55,104 nucleotides of DNA from Hyphomicrobiales bacterium. GTDB taxonomy: Bacteria; Pseudomonadota; Alphaproteobacteria; Rhizobiales; Rhizobiaceae. Positions 18,462-27,783 of this stretch are shown here, piece by piece. The stretch's first letter is position 1, and each line of letters starts with the position of its first letter. The notes beneath the pieces are model-generated. The model made no database searches. It was not told the origin of the DNA and was given only the letters and a program-made list of their open reading frames with translations. Location of the stretch: assembly GCA_002709005.1 (NCBI GenBank), contig PAPH01000011.1, positions 1-55,104 of the forward strand. Reading direction: 5' to 3'. The position numbers and the translations under genes were made by a program.

Positions 18462-19172
18462 TCCGACAGCACTCAGCCGTCTGCGCTCCGTCATCTTGAA
18501 CAGGTGCACCATCATCGAGGCGGCGAACATCGGGGTGAGCAGGTTGAGGATCGGCACCGAGAGGAAGGCGGCGATGATCAGCCCGGCGAGGAAGACGATT
18601 CCGCTGTTGCGCTTGCGCAGGAGGCGGGCCTCCTTCGGCGGGTGAAACCGCATGGCGGCGAACTCGAAATACTCCCGTCCCAGCAGGTAGCCGTTGACGA
18701 TGAAGAAGGCGGCGATGTTGATGCCGGGAACGAGGAGCAGGAGGAGCGCCACGATGTTGCCGGCGATCACCACCAGCATGAACTGCGCCGACTGCGTGAG
18801 CGCCTCGCCCAGCGGCATGGCGCGGCCGGGCGGATCCTCGGGATAGTTCTCCCGTTCGATCACCTCGGCGATGTCATCGAGGAAGAGGCCCGCGACGATG
18901 GCCGTGATCGGGGCGATGAGAATGCCCAGCGCCAGCGCAAGGCCCAGCCCGGCGACGATGCCGGCCACCATGCCGAGCCAGCCGGCCCACGCCGGAAGTC
19001 CGGGCACCAGCTGCTCGAGCCAGGGCATGGCGTAGTGCTCGAACGTGCCGCTCAGGCCGAACCACAGCCCGATGAGGATCAGGATGGTGATGCCGAGCGA
19101 CTTGAAAAGCGCGGCACGTGCGGGCTGCGAGAAAAGGTTGGCGGCGCCCCGGCGGGCAGCTTCGAAGATCAT
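18444..19172 (-). CDS. EI24/CysZ-like integral membrane protein
   Basis: 242 residues with about five to six helices, of the EI24 domain family that includes the CysZ sulfate channel. Typical features are the long amphipathic opening IFEAARRGAANLFS, the loop FLDDIAEVIERENYPEDPPG and LVPGINIAAFFIVNGYLLGREYFEFAAMR. Start ATG 19172; the open frame extends upstream without a better ribosome site. The final RHSRV and the stop codon are encoded by the REP-like element, which suggests that its original 3' end was replaced. Substrate unproven. Confidence 0.82.
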   Translation of the reverse strand: MIFEAARRGAANLFSQPARAALFKSLGITILILIGLWFGLSGTFEHYAMPWLEQLVPGLPAWAGWLGMVAGIVAGLGLALALGILIAPITAIVAGLFLDDIAEVIERENYPEDPPGRAMPLGEALTQSAQFMLVVIAGNIVALLLLLVPGINIAAFFIVNGYLLGREYFEFAAMRFHPPKEARLLRKRNSGIVFLAGLIIAAFLSVPILNLLTPMFAASMMVHLFKMTERRRLSAVGRHSRV

Positions 19173-19254
19173 GTGCGGGTTTTCGTCCCTGTTTGACCTG
19201 GGTGATGTGGGCACAGCACGGGCCCAGTTCAACGGTCGCACGGATGCGGAACGC

Positions 19255-19983
19255 TCAGAGCGAGCGCTGGTTGACCCGCTTCGACAGTTCCTCGGCACTT
19301 TCCACGCGCTCGGAATAGCGATCGACGAGATAGGCCGAACGGCCGCGCACCATCCAGGTGAATTTCACCAGTTCCTCGATGACATCGACAATGCGGTTGT
19401 AATAGGCCGAGGGCTTCATCCGGTCGTTTTCGTCGAATTCCATGAAAGCCTTGGCGACGGAGGACTGGTTGGGGATCGTGACCATGCGCATCCAGCGGCC
19501 GAGCACGCGCAGCTGATTGACGGCGTTGAAGCTTTGCGAACCGCCGCTCACCTGCATGACGGCGAGCGTCTTGCCCTGGGTCGGCCGCACTGCCCCGACC
19601 GACAGCGGAATCCAGTCGATCTGCGCCTTCATGATGCCGGTCATCGCGCCGTGGCGCTCCGGCGAGACCCAGACCATGCCCTCCGACCACATGGCGAGTT
19701 CACGCAGTTCCTGCACCTTCGGGTGGCTTGAATCCTCCGCATCCGGCAGCGGCAGGCCGGAGGGGTCGAAGATCCGAGTCTCGCAGCCGTGCCACCGCAG
19801 CAACCGTTCGGCTTCGCGCGCAACGAGCCGGGAGAAGGAGCGCTTTCGCAAAGAGCCGTAGAGAAGCAGGATGCGGGGTGGATGACCGGGATCGTCGGGT
19901 CCCTTGAGGAGCGCCGGGTCGACGGGGTGCAGATGGTCGGGGTCGATATTGGGAAGGTCGTCGGGAACGGTGTTCAGGGGCAT
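19255..19983 (-). CDS. arsH: ArsH, NADPH-dependent FMN reductase/organoarsenical oxidase
   Basis: 242 residues. The flavodoxin-like fold has the FMN-phosphate loop [13 protein letters not shown] (about 40-52), [17 protein letters not shown] and the long N- and C-terminal arms typical of ArsH. In rhizobia and cyanobacteria ArsH oxidises trivalent organoarsenicals or reduces metal/quinone substrates and gives arsenic resistance. It lies 113 nt downstream of arsC on the same strand; no separate promoter is obvious. Confidence 0.94.
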   Translation of the reverse strand: MPLNTVPDDLPNIDPDHLHPVDPALLKGPDDPGHPPRILLLYGSLRKRSFSRLVAREAERLLRWHGCETRIFDPSGLPLPDAEDSSHPKVQELRELAMWSEGMVWVSPERHGAMTGIMKAQIDWIPLSVGAVRPTQGKTLAVMQVSGGSQSFNAVNQLRVLGRWMRMVTIPNQSSVAKAFMEFDENDRMKPSAYYNRIVDVIEELVKFTWMVRGRSAYLVDRYSERVESAEELSKRVNQRSL

Positions 19984-20096
19984 TGCATATCTTTGCTGGC
20001 CAGTATGTGCGGGTCCAAGTTTGCGAGGTCATCGAACCGTGGCTTTCCCGATGACCTCGGGAGTGTTTGTAGCGGGTCTCGCGTTCGCCGGAAGCT

Positions 20097-20609
20097 TCAG
20101 CCTGCTTCCGAGACGGGCGCTGCGCCGATCTGGTCGAGCCGCTTCTGCAGCGTCAGCCGGTCGATGCTCGACATCGGAAGGCTGGTGAAGACCGAGATGC
20201 GCGCTTCGAGCATGCGGTAGGCCTCGGAGAATGCAAGCCGTTTTTCCGCTTCGGTTCCTGCAGCGGCTGCCGGATCAGGCACGCCCCAATGGGCGGTCAT
20301 CGGTTGTCCCGGCCAAACCGGGCAGGCTTCGTTTGCGGTGTTGTCGCAGACGGTGAACACGAAATCGAGTTTCGGCGCGTCCGCCGCCGCGAACTCGGAC
20401 CAGTCCTTCGAACGCGCTAAGCTGGTGTCGTAGTTGAGCCTTCGGAGAAGATCGAGGGTGTAGGGATGCACCTCGCCCTTGGGCTGGGAGCCGGCCGAAT
20501 AGGCCATGAACCGCCCTTGGCCGACGCGGTTGAGAATGGACTCGGCAAGGATCGAGCGCGCCGAATTGCCGGTGCACAGGAACAGGACATTGTAGGATTT
20601 ATCGTTCAT
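20097..20609 (-). CDS. arsC: Arsenate reductase, LMW-phosphatase (thioredoxin-coupled-like) family
   Basis: 170 residues. The catalytic P-loop is LCTGNSARS (nucleophile C12, R18). Two further cysteines, C88 and C96 in VCDNTANEACPVWPG, form the expected disulfide relay of LMWP-fold arsenate reductases, and WGVPDP carries the general-acid aspartate. The start is ATG 20609 with GGAGG 7 nt upstream; an upstream extension in the same frame would run through the divergent promoter. It is followed by arsH. No arsR or arsenite exporter is present in the window. Confidence 0.93.
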   Translation of the reverse strand: MNDKSYNVLFLCTGNSARSILAESILNRVGQGRFMAYSAGSQPKGEVHPYTLDLLRRLNYDTSLARSKDWSEFAAADAPKLDFVFTVCDNTANEACPVWPGQPMTAHWGVPDPAAAAGTEAEKRLAFSEAYRMLEARISVFTSLPMSSIDRLTLQKRLDQIGAAPVSEAG

Positions 20610-20648
20610 CGGAACCTCCGCTCGCTGATGGGTTTCATCAGAATGTAT

Positions 20649-20668
20649 CCATAAATCGAGATCAATGG
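20649..20668. promoter_or_regulatory. 20-bp dyad in the arsC/GNAT divergent promoter
   Basis: CCATAAATCGAGATCAATGG pairs 7 of its 9 outer positions (CCAT-N2-ATC-N2-GAT-N2-ATGG). It lies 40 bp upstream of the arsC start and 108 bp upstream of the GNAT-C39 start, in an AT-rich stretch unlike the flanks. It is a candidate operator for an ArsR-type or other repressor; the binding protein is not known. Confidence 0.45.
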
Positions 20669-20775
20669 AACATAAATATTCGCGAGAGGCCGCGAGCAAC
20701 ACAATTTCGCCGCGATTTCCTTTCCATTTGCGTAGCCCAAGCGGACGCCGGGTCCGCGATATTTCCGGAACGTAC

Positions 20776-21891
20776 ATGTCCGCGCAGCGGATCCGACCCG
20801 CCACCTTCTCCGACATCGACGAACTGGACGCACTCGAACAGGCGGTTTTTGAGACTGACCGGATTTCGCGGCGCTCGTTTCGCACACTGATCGCGCGCGA
20901 CACCGCCGAGACGCTGGTGGCCGAGAACGACGGGCGGATCGCCGGTTACGGCATGATCCTGTTTCGCGCCGGTACCGGGATGGCGCGGCTCTATTCGCTC
21001 GCCGTCCATCCCGACATGACGGGGCAGGGGATCGGCCGCAAACTGCTGGAAGCCGCCGAGGATGCCGCCTTCGATCACGACAGACTGTTTCTCCGGCTCG
21101 AGGTGCGCGAGGACAATGCCGCGGCGATCGCGCTTTACAAGAAGATGGGTTATCGCGCGATCGGTCGGGTGCCGGATTACTATCAGGACGGCATGGCGGC
21201 GCTCAGGTTCGAGAAGGTGTTGCGCGACGCAGCCCGCCCGGTGACCGCGCAGACGCCCTATTACGAGCAGACCACCGATTTCACCTGCGGGGCGGCCTGT
21301 CTCGCCATGGCCTTTGCCCGCTACGTCTCGGCAGACTATCTCGATCCGGTCTGGGAGGTGCGCTTCTGGCGCGAGGCGACGACGGTCTTCATGCTGGCCG
21401 GTCCCGGCGGCTGCGAGCCCTATGGTCTGGCGACGGTTGCGACCGATCACGGTCTCTCGGCGGAGATATGGTGTTCGTCGGAGAGTTACCTGTTTCTCGA
21501 TACCGTGCGGGACGCCGAGAAGCGCCGGGTGATGGAACTGGCGCAGACCGATTTCCGTGCCAGGGCGCTCGCCGCAGAAGTCCCTGTCCGCCACCGCGCC
21601 TTCACGCTCGATGAATTGCGCGAAAACCTGGCCGTCGGCCGCGTGGCGATCGTTCTCGTCAGCGGCTATCTGATGATGGGTACGAAAGTGCCGCACTGGG
21701 TGCTGGCGCACGCCGACGACGGCCGCCACATCATCGTTCATGATCCCTGGGTGGAGGAGGAACGCGGCGAAACCGCAGGTGACGCCGCCAACATTCCCGT
21801 GCCCTATGCCATTTTCGACCGCATCGCCCGCTACGGGCGCTCTGGCCTTCGCGCCGCGGTTCTTCTCGAAGGAAAGCCTGCCCATGTCTGA
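20776..21891 (+). CDS. GNAT acetyltransferase fused to C39-like cysteine peptidase domain
   Basis: 371 residues in two domains. Residues 1-150 are a RimI-like GNAT domain with acetyl-CoA loop MTGQGIGRKLLE (81-92) and the ALYKKMGY end. Residues 155-371 are a C39-like papain-fold domain (DUF3335-like) with Q165 and C171 in EQTTDFTCGAACL, H307 in PHWVLAH and D323 in VHDPW, so a full Gln-Cys-His-Asp set is present. It overlaps the following RLAN-ATP-grasp gene by 8 nt, indicating translational coupling. Such pairs have been predicted (Iyer, Aravind and colleagues) to make or modify peptides. No function has been shown here. Confidence 0.85.
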   Translation: MSAQRIRPATFSDIDELDALEQAVFETDRISRRSFRTLIARDTAETLVAENDGRIAGYGMILFRAGTGMARLYSLAVHPDMTGQGIGRKLLEAAEDAAFDHDRLFLRLEVREDNAAAIALYKKMGYRAIGRVPDYYQDGMAALRFEKVLRDAARPVTAQTPYYEQTTDFTCGAACLAMAFARYVSADYLDPVWEVRFWREATTVFMLAGPGGCEPYGLATVATDHGLSAEIWCSSESYLFLDTVRDAEKRRVMELAQTDFRARALAAEVPVRHRAFTLDELRENLAVGRVAIVLVSGYLMMGTKVPHWVLAHADDGRHIIVHDPWVEEERGETAGDAANIPVPYAIFDRIARYGRSGLRAAVLLEGKPAHV

Positions 21892-23338
21892 CTGGGTCAT
21901 TCTCGCCTCGGCGCTCACCGGGTTCGATCATGCGGCCACCCGCCACAAGGTGCTTGGCACGCGCGACTATCTGGCCAAACCGGAAATGTTTCGAGGCGCG
22001 CGACCCAACATCATCAACCTGTCGCGCTCCTACACCTATCAGAGCCGCGGCTATTACGCCTCGCTGCTGGCGGCAGCGCGCGGCCAGCGGGTGATTCCGT
22101 CGGTCGAGACGATCATCGATCTCTCGCGCCGCGAACTCTACGACAACGCCATTCCGGAGCTGGAAGACTCGCTCAACAAGGGGCTCGGCGAGACGGCCGC
22201 GAACGCGCCGTCGCGGCTCAGAATCCATTTCGGCTCCTGCGAGGACGCACGGCTCGAGAAATTCGCGCGGCTGATCTTCGACTGGTTCCGCGCGCCCATC
22301 CTCGAAGTCACGCTGAAACCCGGGGCATGGTGCCAGATCACCAAGATCGCCCTGTTGCCTGTGGCCAAGCTCGAGAAGGAGGAGCGGACGCACTTCTTCG
22401 CCGCGATGGAGCGCTATACGGCGCGGCAGTGGAAGGACGCCCGGTCGCGCACGCCGGCGCGCTACACCTTCGCCACGCTGGTCGACGCCAGGGAGGAACT
22501 GCCACCCTCCTCGATTGCGAGCCTCAAGCACTGGGCGCGGGTTGCCGGGCGGATGGGCGTGGCGGTGGAGCCGATCGGGCGGAAGGATCTGCCGCGGCTT
22601 GCCAATTTCGATGCGCTCTTCATCCGCGAGACGACCTCGATCTCCAACCACACCTACCGCTTCGCCCGCCGCGCCCAGCAGGAAGGCATGCCGGTGATCG
22701 ACGATCCGGTCTCGATGATCCGCTGCACCAACAAGGTCTATCTCGATGAGATGATGCGGGCCAATGGCGTGGCCGTTCCCGACACGGTGATGATCATCGG
22801 CGCCGAGGATGTGCCGCGTGCCGCCGATCTTCTGGGCTTCCCGATGGTGGTGAAGGTGCCGGACTCCTCGTTTTCGCGCGGCGTGACCAAGGTCGGCTCG
22901 ATGGAGGAACTCAAGACGCTGGTTGCCGCCTGGCTTGAGGATTCCGACGTGCTGATCGCGCAGAAATTCATGCCGACCAAGTTCGACTGGCGCATCGGGG
23001 TTCTGGGCGGCAAGCCGCTGTTCGCTGTGCAGTACATGATGGCCAAGAAGCACTGGCAGATCGTCAAGCACGATCCGGGCGGCCGGCCGGTGGAGGGCGG
23101 TTTCAAGTCGTTCTCGCTCGGTGAGACCCCGCCGGCGGTGATCGATGCGGGGCTTCGCGCCGCCCGCTGCATCGGCGACGGGCTCTATGGCGTCGATCTC
23201 AAGGAGACCGATGACGGCGTCTTCGTCATCGAGGTCAACGACAATCCGAACCTCGATCACGGGGTGGAGGATGCCGCGGAGAAGGATGAGGTCTGGACTC
23301 GGCTCACCAACTGGTTCGTCGAGCGGATTGTCACCTGA
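21884..23338 (+). CDS. RLAN-domain ATP-grasp ligase (RimK family)
   Basis: 484 residues. An N-terminal RLAN-type domain (about 1-190, containing RPNIINLSRSYTYQSRGYYAS) precedes a RimK-like ATP-grasp module (about 280-470). ATP-grasp residues are visible: K324 in FPMVVKVPDSSFSRG, R370 in KFDWRIGV, D438, and the metal-binding VIEVNDNPNLDHG (E450, N452, N454). Enzymes of this class ligate a carboxylate to an amine through an acyl-phosphate, for example adding amino acids to protein tails or building small peptides. It is coupled to the GNAT-C39 gene. Its 3' end is echoed by a decayed copy at 24692-24783. Confidence 0.88.
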   Translation: MSDWVILASALTGFDHAATRHKVLGTRDYLAKPEMFRGARPNIINLSRSYTYQSRGYYASLLAAARGQRVIPSVETIIDLSRRELYDNAIPELEDSLNKGLGETAANAPSRLRIHFGSCEDARLEKFARLIFDWFRAPILEVTLKPGAWCQITKIALLPVAKLEKEERTHFFAAMERYTARQWKDARSRTPARYTFATLVDAREELPPSSIASLKHWARVAGRMGVAVEPIGRKDLPRLANFDALFIRETTSISNHTYRFARRAQQEGMPVIDDPVSMIRCTNKVYLDEMMRANGVAVPDTVMIIGAEDVPRAADLLGFPMVVKVPDSSFSRGVTKVGSMEELKTLVAAWLEDSDVLIAQKFMPTKFDWRIGVLGGKPLFAVQYMMAKKHWQIVKHDPGGRPVEGGFKSFSLGETPPAVIDAGLRAARCIGDGLYGVDLKETDDGVFVIEVNDNPNLDHGVEDAAEKDEVWTRLTNWFVERIVT

Positions 23339-23350
23339 GATTTGCGGTCT

Positions 23351-24565
23351 TCACCGCGCGGCCTGCCTCGTCTGCATGGCGGCGACATCAAGCTCGATCA
23401 CTTTGCCTGACGGCTTCGATTCGGGGGTGGGAGTAAAAATTGTGAAGCCGTTTCTGCCTCGCCGCTTTGTTTCGTAAAGCGCGCGATCGGCTTCCTCCAT
23501 GATCGAATCCGGCTGCACTGTTTGCGCTCTCGATGAGGCTATCCCGATACTTGTCGTGATATCCAGGACATGATTTCGCCAATGGAACGGCGATGCTTTC
23601 AATGCCGCTCCGACGCGCTCCGCGAGCGCCGCCGCCTCATCCATTTCAGCATCAGGCAGCAAGACGCAGAATTCATCCCCTCCCAGGCGCGCAACGACAT
23701 CGTCCGGCCGGAAGGTGGCTCGGGATACGTCTGCGACGTGCTTCAGGACAGCGTCCCCGGCCGCATGCCCATGGGTATCGTTGATGGACTTGAAGTGATC
23801 GAGGTCCAAGAGCATCACGCTGAAAACTCTGCCGGGCTGCGAACAGGCGCATTCGATTTCCAGATGTTTCATGAACAATCGACGGTTTGCCCAACCTGTC
23901 AGGTCATCCTCATTGGCAAGCCGTTCAATGTCGCGATGCAAATGATCGATCACGGAAATGAGGAAGCCGAAATTCCAGGTCACGCTCGCGAAGAGAAAGA
24001 CGAGCAGAGCAATGGCCGCAGCATTTCCGAGGTCGAGGGTCGGAATGATGTTGCCTACCAGCAAGGCATTTCCGCCGGCAATGACCCAGTTCGAAAGGCA
24101 AGCGATAGCCATTGCGGCCGTGGTAATGACCGCTCCCAACTCCCGCACCGGCCTCCGCAGCAAATAGAGGACGGTGACGAAAAGCGGCAATGACTGCGCA
24201 AGAGTGTACAGCGGATTGCGACCATGCCAGAGATGGAACGTCGCAAGCATCGCGCCCGCGCTGATGACCAGGACCAATCCCGCCCACAAAGGATTTGGAG
24301 TGTCGTCGTGAAAATAACGGACTCCAAGGTAGTTCAACCAGAAGCCGAGGATAACGAGCGTGTTTCCTCCAATCGTCTGGACCATAAGCCCGGCATTCCC
24401 CTGGCTTGCCAGGACCAGTCCGCCGAGCATGCCGCTCACACTTGCAGCGAGCCAATAGCGCGCGGCGTAAATCGACCGATAGCGATAGACAATGGCTGCC
24501 CAAATGACGCAGTTGGAGAGTCCGAAAAGCTGCACAAGCAGGAGGATTGTATAAAAGTCAGGCAT
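23351..24565 (-). CDS. Membrane diguanylate cyclase (GGDEF)
   Basis: 404 residues: about six to seven N-terminal helices (1-205) followed by a GGDEF domain (about 215-375). The active-site motif is intact (GGDEF at 295-299), preceded five residues earlier by an RPDD inhibitory I-site (286-289). It should make c-di-GMP and be feedback-inhibited. The N-terminal membrane region is of a small-ligand-sensor type that I cannot assign. It is convergent with the ligase gene, 12 nt apart. Confidence 0.92.
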   Translation of the reverse strand: MPDFYTILLLVQLFGLSNCVIWAAIVYRYRSIYAARYWLAASVSGMLGGLVLASQGNAGLMVQTIGGNTLVILGFWLNYLGVRYFHDDTPNPLWAGLVLVISAGAMLATFHLWHGRNPLYTLAQSLPLFVTVLYLLRRPVRELGAVITTAAMAIACLSNWVIAGGNALLVGNIIPTLDLGNAAAIALLVFLFASVTWNFGFLISVIDHLHRDIERLANEDDLTGWANRRLFMKHLEIECACSQPGRVFSVMLLDLDHFKSINDTHGHAAGDAVLKHVADVSRATFRPDDVVARLGGDEFCVLLPDAEMDEAAALAERVGAALKASPFHWRNHVLDITTSIGIASSRAQTVQPDSIMEEADRALYETKRRGRNGFTIFTPTPESKPSGKVIELDVAAMQTRQAAR

Positions 24566-24927
24566 TCCAGTCTCACCTCGTGCCTCCCCAGAGCCTGTCT
24601 GTTACGACCAGAGTACGAAAACCCGGATGAACTTTTTCGGTCGTATTTGATCAATTCGGTCGCCTGGGCCCAATGAACGGCGATTTCGGTCGGTGACGGG
24701 CTCTATGGCGTCGAGGATGCGGCCGAGAACGACCAGGCCGCACCCGGCTGGCCAACAGGTTCGTCGAACCGATCGCCTCGTAACTCCATGCACGGCGCCG
24801 CCGACTGCTTGCGGCCCTTTTGCCGGAGCGGCAAACAGGCTATAGGCAGGCGCGAACGGCGGTGGGGAGCGCCGCCGAATCGGCGCCCGCATTTGCCAGC
24901 CCGGCGGAGAAGACAGCGGACCATTTC
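24566..24927. other. 362-bp gap between GGDEF gene and glnD
   Basis: Holds the promoter region of the minus-strand GGDEF gene (about 24566-24690), the ligase remnant (24692-24783) and the glnD leader. In the leader the glnD frame stays open back to a TTG at 24820. No hairpin-plus-T-run terminator and no RNA gene seen. Confidence 0.5.
24692..24783 (+). pseudogene. Decayed duplicate of the RLAN-ATP-grasp gene 3' end
   Basis: Translation gives GDGLYGV then EDAAENDQ and, after a 1-nt frameshift, TRLANRFVEPIAS then TAA. This matches the intact ligase C-terminus (GDGLYGV at 431-437, then EDAAEKDEVWTRLTNWFVERIVT at 462-484). Residues 438-461, exactly 72 nt, are missing. The remnant is on the same strand as the intact gene, 1.35 kb downstream, and the minus-strand GGDEF gene lies between them. 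Confidence 0.75.
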
Positions 24928-27783
24928 ATGGCAGACAAGAACGACGATGAGCTGAGATTTGGCGACATCGTCAATAAGGCGGAGCTGACGAAGGCGCTCG
25001 ACGTGATTGCTGCCGAACATGGCGGTGCGAGCATCGAGGCCCGCAACAGGGTTCTGGCAAAGGTCAAGGATACGAATGCCGAGGGTCGCGAGCGCGCCCG
25101 CGCCATGCTCGACGACGATGGTGGCGGCACGCTCTGCGCCCGGCGGATCTGTTACCTCGAGGACGTGCTGATCGGCGCCATCTTCGATTATGCCTCCCGC
25201 CATGTCTATCCGCTCGACAATCCCTCCACTTCGGAACGTCTCGCGGTCTCCGCCGTCGGCGGTTACGGCCGCGGTACGCTGGCGCCGGGCTCGGACATCG
25301 ATCTCCTTTTCGTCCTGCCTTACCGGTCGACGCCATGGACCGAACAGGTGGCCGAATGGATGCTTTATCTGCTGTGGGATCTCGGCCAGAAGGTCGGCCA
25401 CGCCACCCGCAACGTCGATGAATGCGTGCGCCTGTCACGCTCCGACATGACCATCCGCACGGCGATCCTCGAGGCGCGCTATCTCTGCGGCGACGGCAAG
25501 CTTTACGGAGAGCTCGAGACCCGCTTCCGCGCCGAAGTCGTCGAGGGGACGGGGCCGGAATTCATCGCCGCCAAGCTGGCCGAACGCGATGAGCGCCACC
25601 GCAAGATCGGGGATACGCGCTATCTCGTCGAGCCCAACATCAAGGAAGGCAAGGGCGGGCTGCGCGACATCAACACGCTGTTCTGGATCGCGCGCTATTA
25701 CTACCGCATCGGCTCGACCGAGGATCTGGTGAGCCTCGGCGTTCTCTCGCGGCGAGAATACGATCTCTTCGCCAAGGCTGAGGATTTTCTCTGGGCGGTG
25801 CGCTGCCACCTCCATTTCCTCACCGGCAAGAGCGAGGAACGGCTCTCCTTCGACGTGCAGCGCGATATCGCCGAATCCCTCGGCTATCAGGATCATCCGG
25901 GCCTGTCGGCGGTCGAGCGCTTCATGAAGCACTATTTCCTCGTCGCCAAGGACGTCGGGGATCTCACCCGCATCTTCTGCGCCGAACTCGAGGACGAGCA
26001 GGCCAAGACCGCGCCGGGACTTCTGAACGGCGTGATGGGCCGGTTTGCGGGCAAGCCGAAAAAGATCCCCGGTACGGTGGAGTTTCTCGATGATCGCGGC
26101 CGCATCCGGCTCGCCGACAAGGACGCCTTCCGCAAGGACCCGGTCAATCTGATCCGGCTGTTCCACCTCGCCGATCTGCGCGCCCTCGACATCCACCCCG
26201 AGACGCTCAAGCAGGTAACCCGCTCGCTGCGGCTGATCAATTCTGCGCTGAGGGAAAACGAGGAAGCCAACCGCCTCTTCATGTCGATCCTCACCTCGCC
26301 GCGCGATCCCGCCGACATTCTGCGGCGGATGAACGAGGCGGGCGTGCTCGGCAAGTTCATTCCCGAATTCGGCAAGATCGTCGCGATGATGCAGTTCAAC
26401 ATGTATCATCACTTCACCGTCGATGAGCATCTCATCCGCTCGGTGGCCTCGCTGAGTGGGATCGAGAAGGGCAGGCAGTCCGACCAGGTGCCGCTCGCCA
26501 CCAAGCTGATGCCGGGGATCGAGGAGCGCGACGTTCTCTACGTTGCCGTCTTCATCCACGATATCGCCAAGGGACGGCCGGAGGACCATTCGACAGCCGG
26601 CGCCAAGGTCGCCCGCAAGCTCTGCCCGCGGCTCGGCATGAGCCCCAAGCAGACCGAACTCGTCGCCTGGCTGATCGAGGAACATCTGACGATGTCGATG
26701 GTCGCCCAGACACGCGACCTCAACGATCGCAAGACGATCGTCGATTTCGCCGAGAGGGTGCAGTCGCTCGACCGGCTCAAGCTGTTGCTGATCCTGACCG
26801 TCTGCGACATCCGCGCCGTCGGCCCGGGCGTCTGGAACGGCTGGAAGGGGCAATTGCTCCGCACACTTTACTACGAGACCGAACTCCTGCTTTCGGGCGG
26901 CTTTTCGGAAGCCTCCCGCAAGGAGCGCGCCAAGGCGATCCGCGCCGCCCTCATCGATGCGCTCGCCGACCGGGGCTGGGCCGAGAAGGAGCGCAAGGCC
27001 TATATCCGCCTGCCTTACGAGAACTATCTTCTCTCGGTCTCGCACGAGGACCAGGTTCGCCACGCCGAGTTCGTCCGCGAGGCCGACCGCGACGGGCAGA
27101 CGCTGGCGACCATGGTTCGCACCCACGCCTTTCACGCCATCACCGAAATCACGCTTCTCGCGCCCGACCATCCGCGGCTTCTGTCGATCGTCACCGGCGC
27201 CTGTGCGGCGGCCGGCGCCAACATCGCCGACGCGCAGATCTACACCCCCCGCGACGGCCGTGCGCTCGACACCATCCTGATCAACCGCGCCTTCGATGCC
27301 GACGAGGACGAGTTGCGCCGGGCCAGATCGGTTGGCCGGATGATCGAGCAGATCCTTGCCGGCAAGGCCTCGATGCCCGAGGAGATCGCCCGCAAGCGCA
27401 CCAATCGCCGCAAGGCCCGCGCGTTCTCCGTCAAGCCGCAGGTGACGATTTCCAACACGCTGTCGAACAAGCTCACCGTCATCGAGGTCGAATGCCTCGA
27501 TCGGCCGGGGCTTCTCTCCGATATCACCTCGGTGCTCTCGGACCTCTCGCTTGACATTTCCTCGGCCCACATCACCACTTTCGGCGAGAAGGTGGTGGAC
27601 TCCTTCTATGTGAAGGATCTGGTCGGCATGAAAATCACGAACGAGACGCGACAGGCCAATATCGTCGCCCGGCTGACGGCGGTTCTCGCCGAAGAGCAGG
27701 ACGAGGCGCGCGACCGCATGCCCTCCGGGGTCATCGCACCGGTCGGCTCGACGCCCCGGCGTGCGCGGAGACGATCCGCTTGA
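24928..27783 (+). CDS. glnD: Bifunctional [protein-PII] uridylyltransferase/uridylyl-removing enzyme
   Basis: Glutamine sensor that uridylylates PII proteins under nitrogen limitation and deuridylylates them in excess. 951 residues, usual length. The nucleotidyltransferase motif [18 protein letters not shown] is at about 111, followed by the GlnD linker domain. The HD hydrolase motif FIHDIAKG is near 541, and two ACT domains for glutamine begin at about 741 and 851. I chose ATG 24928; TTG 24820 in frame would add 36 residues of low conservation. The stop overlaps the TTG start of murJ (TTGA). Confidence 0.96.
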   Translation: MADKNDDELRFGDIVNKAELTKALDVIAAEHGGASIEARNRVLAKVKDTNAEGRERARAMLDDDGGGTLCARRICYLEDVLIGAIFDYASRHVYPLDNPSTSERLAVSAVGGYGRGTLAPGSDIDLLFVLPYRSTPWTEQVAEWMLYLLWDLGQKVGHATRNVDECVRLSRSDMTIRTAILEARYLCGDGKLYGELETRFRAEVVEGTGPEFIAAKLAERDERHRKIGDTRYLVEPNIKEGKGGLRDINTLFWIARYYYRIGSTEDLVSLGVLSRREYDLFAKAEDFLWAVRCHLHFLTGKSEERLSFDVQRDIAESLGYQDHPGLSAVERFMKHYFLVAKDVGDLTRIFCAELEDEQAKTAPGLLNGVMGRFAGKPKKIPGTVEFLDDRGRIRLADKDAFRKDPVNLIRLFHLADLRALDIHPETLKQVTRSLRLINSALRENEEANRLFMSILTSPRDPADILRRMNEAGVLGKFIPEFGKIVAMMQFNMYHHFTVDEHLIRSVASLSGIEKGRQSDQVPLATKLMPGIEERDVLYVAVFIHDIAKGRPEDHSTAGAKVARKLCPRLGMSPKQTELVAWLIEEHLTMSMVAQTRDLNDRKTIVDFAERVQSLDRLKLLLILTVCDIRAVGPGVWNGWKGQLLRTLYYETELLLSGGFSEASRKERAKAIRAALIDALADRGWAEKERKAYIRLPYENYLLSVSHEDQVRHAEFVREADRDGQTLATMVRTHAFHAITEITLLAPDHPRLLSIVTGACAAAGANIADAQIYTPRDGRALDTILINRAFDADEDELRRARSVGRMIEQILAGKASMPEEIARKRTNRRKARAFSVKPQVTISNTLSNKLTVIEVECLDRPGLLSDITSVLSDLSLDISSAHITTFGEKVVDSFYVKDLVGMKITNETRQANIVARLTAVLAEEQDEARDRMPSGVIAPVGSTPRRARRRSA

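Noticed and set aside
25435..27570. 711-codon minus-strand open frame inside glnD
   Set aside because: Antisense shadow; GlnD domains on the plus strand are complete and continuous.
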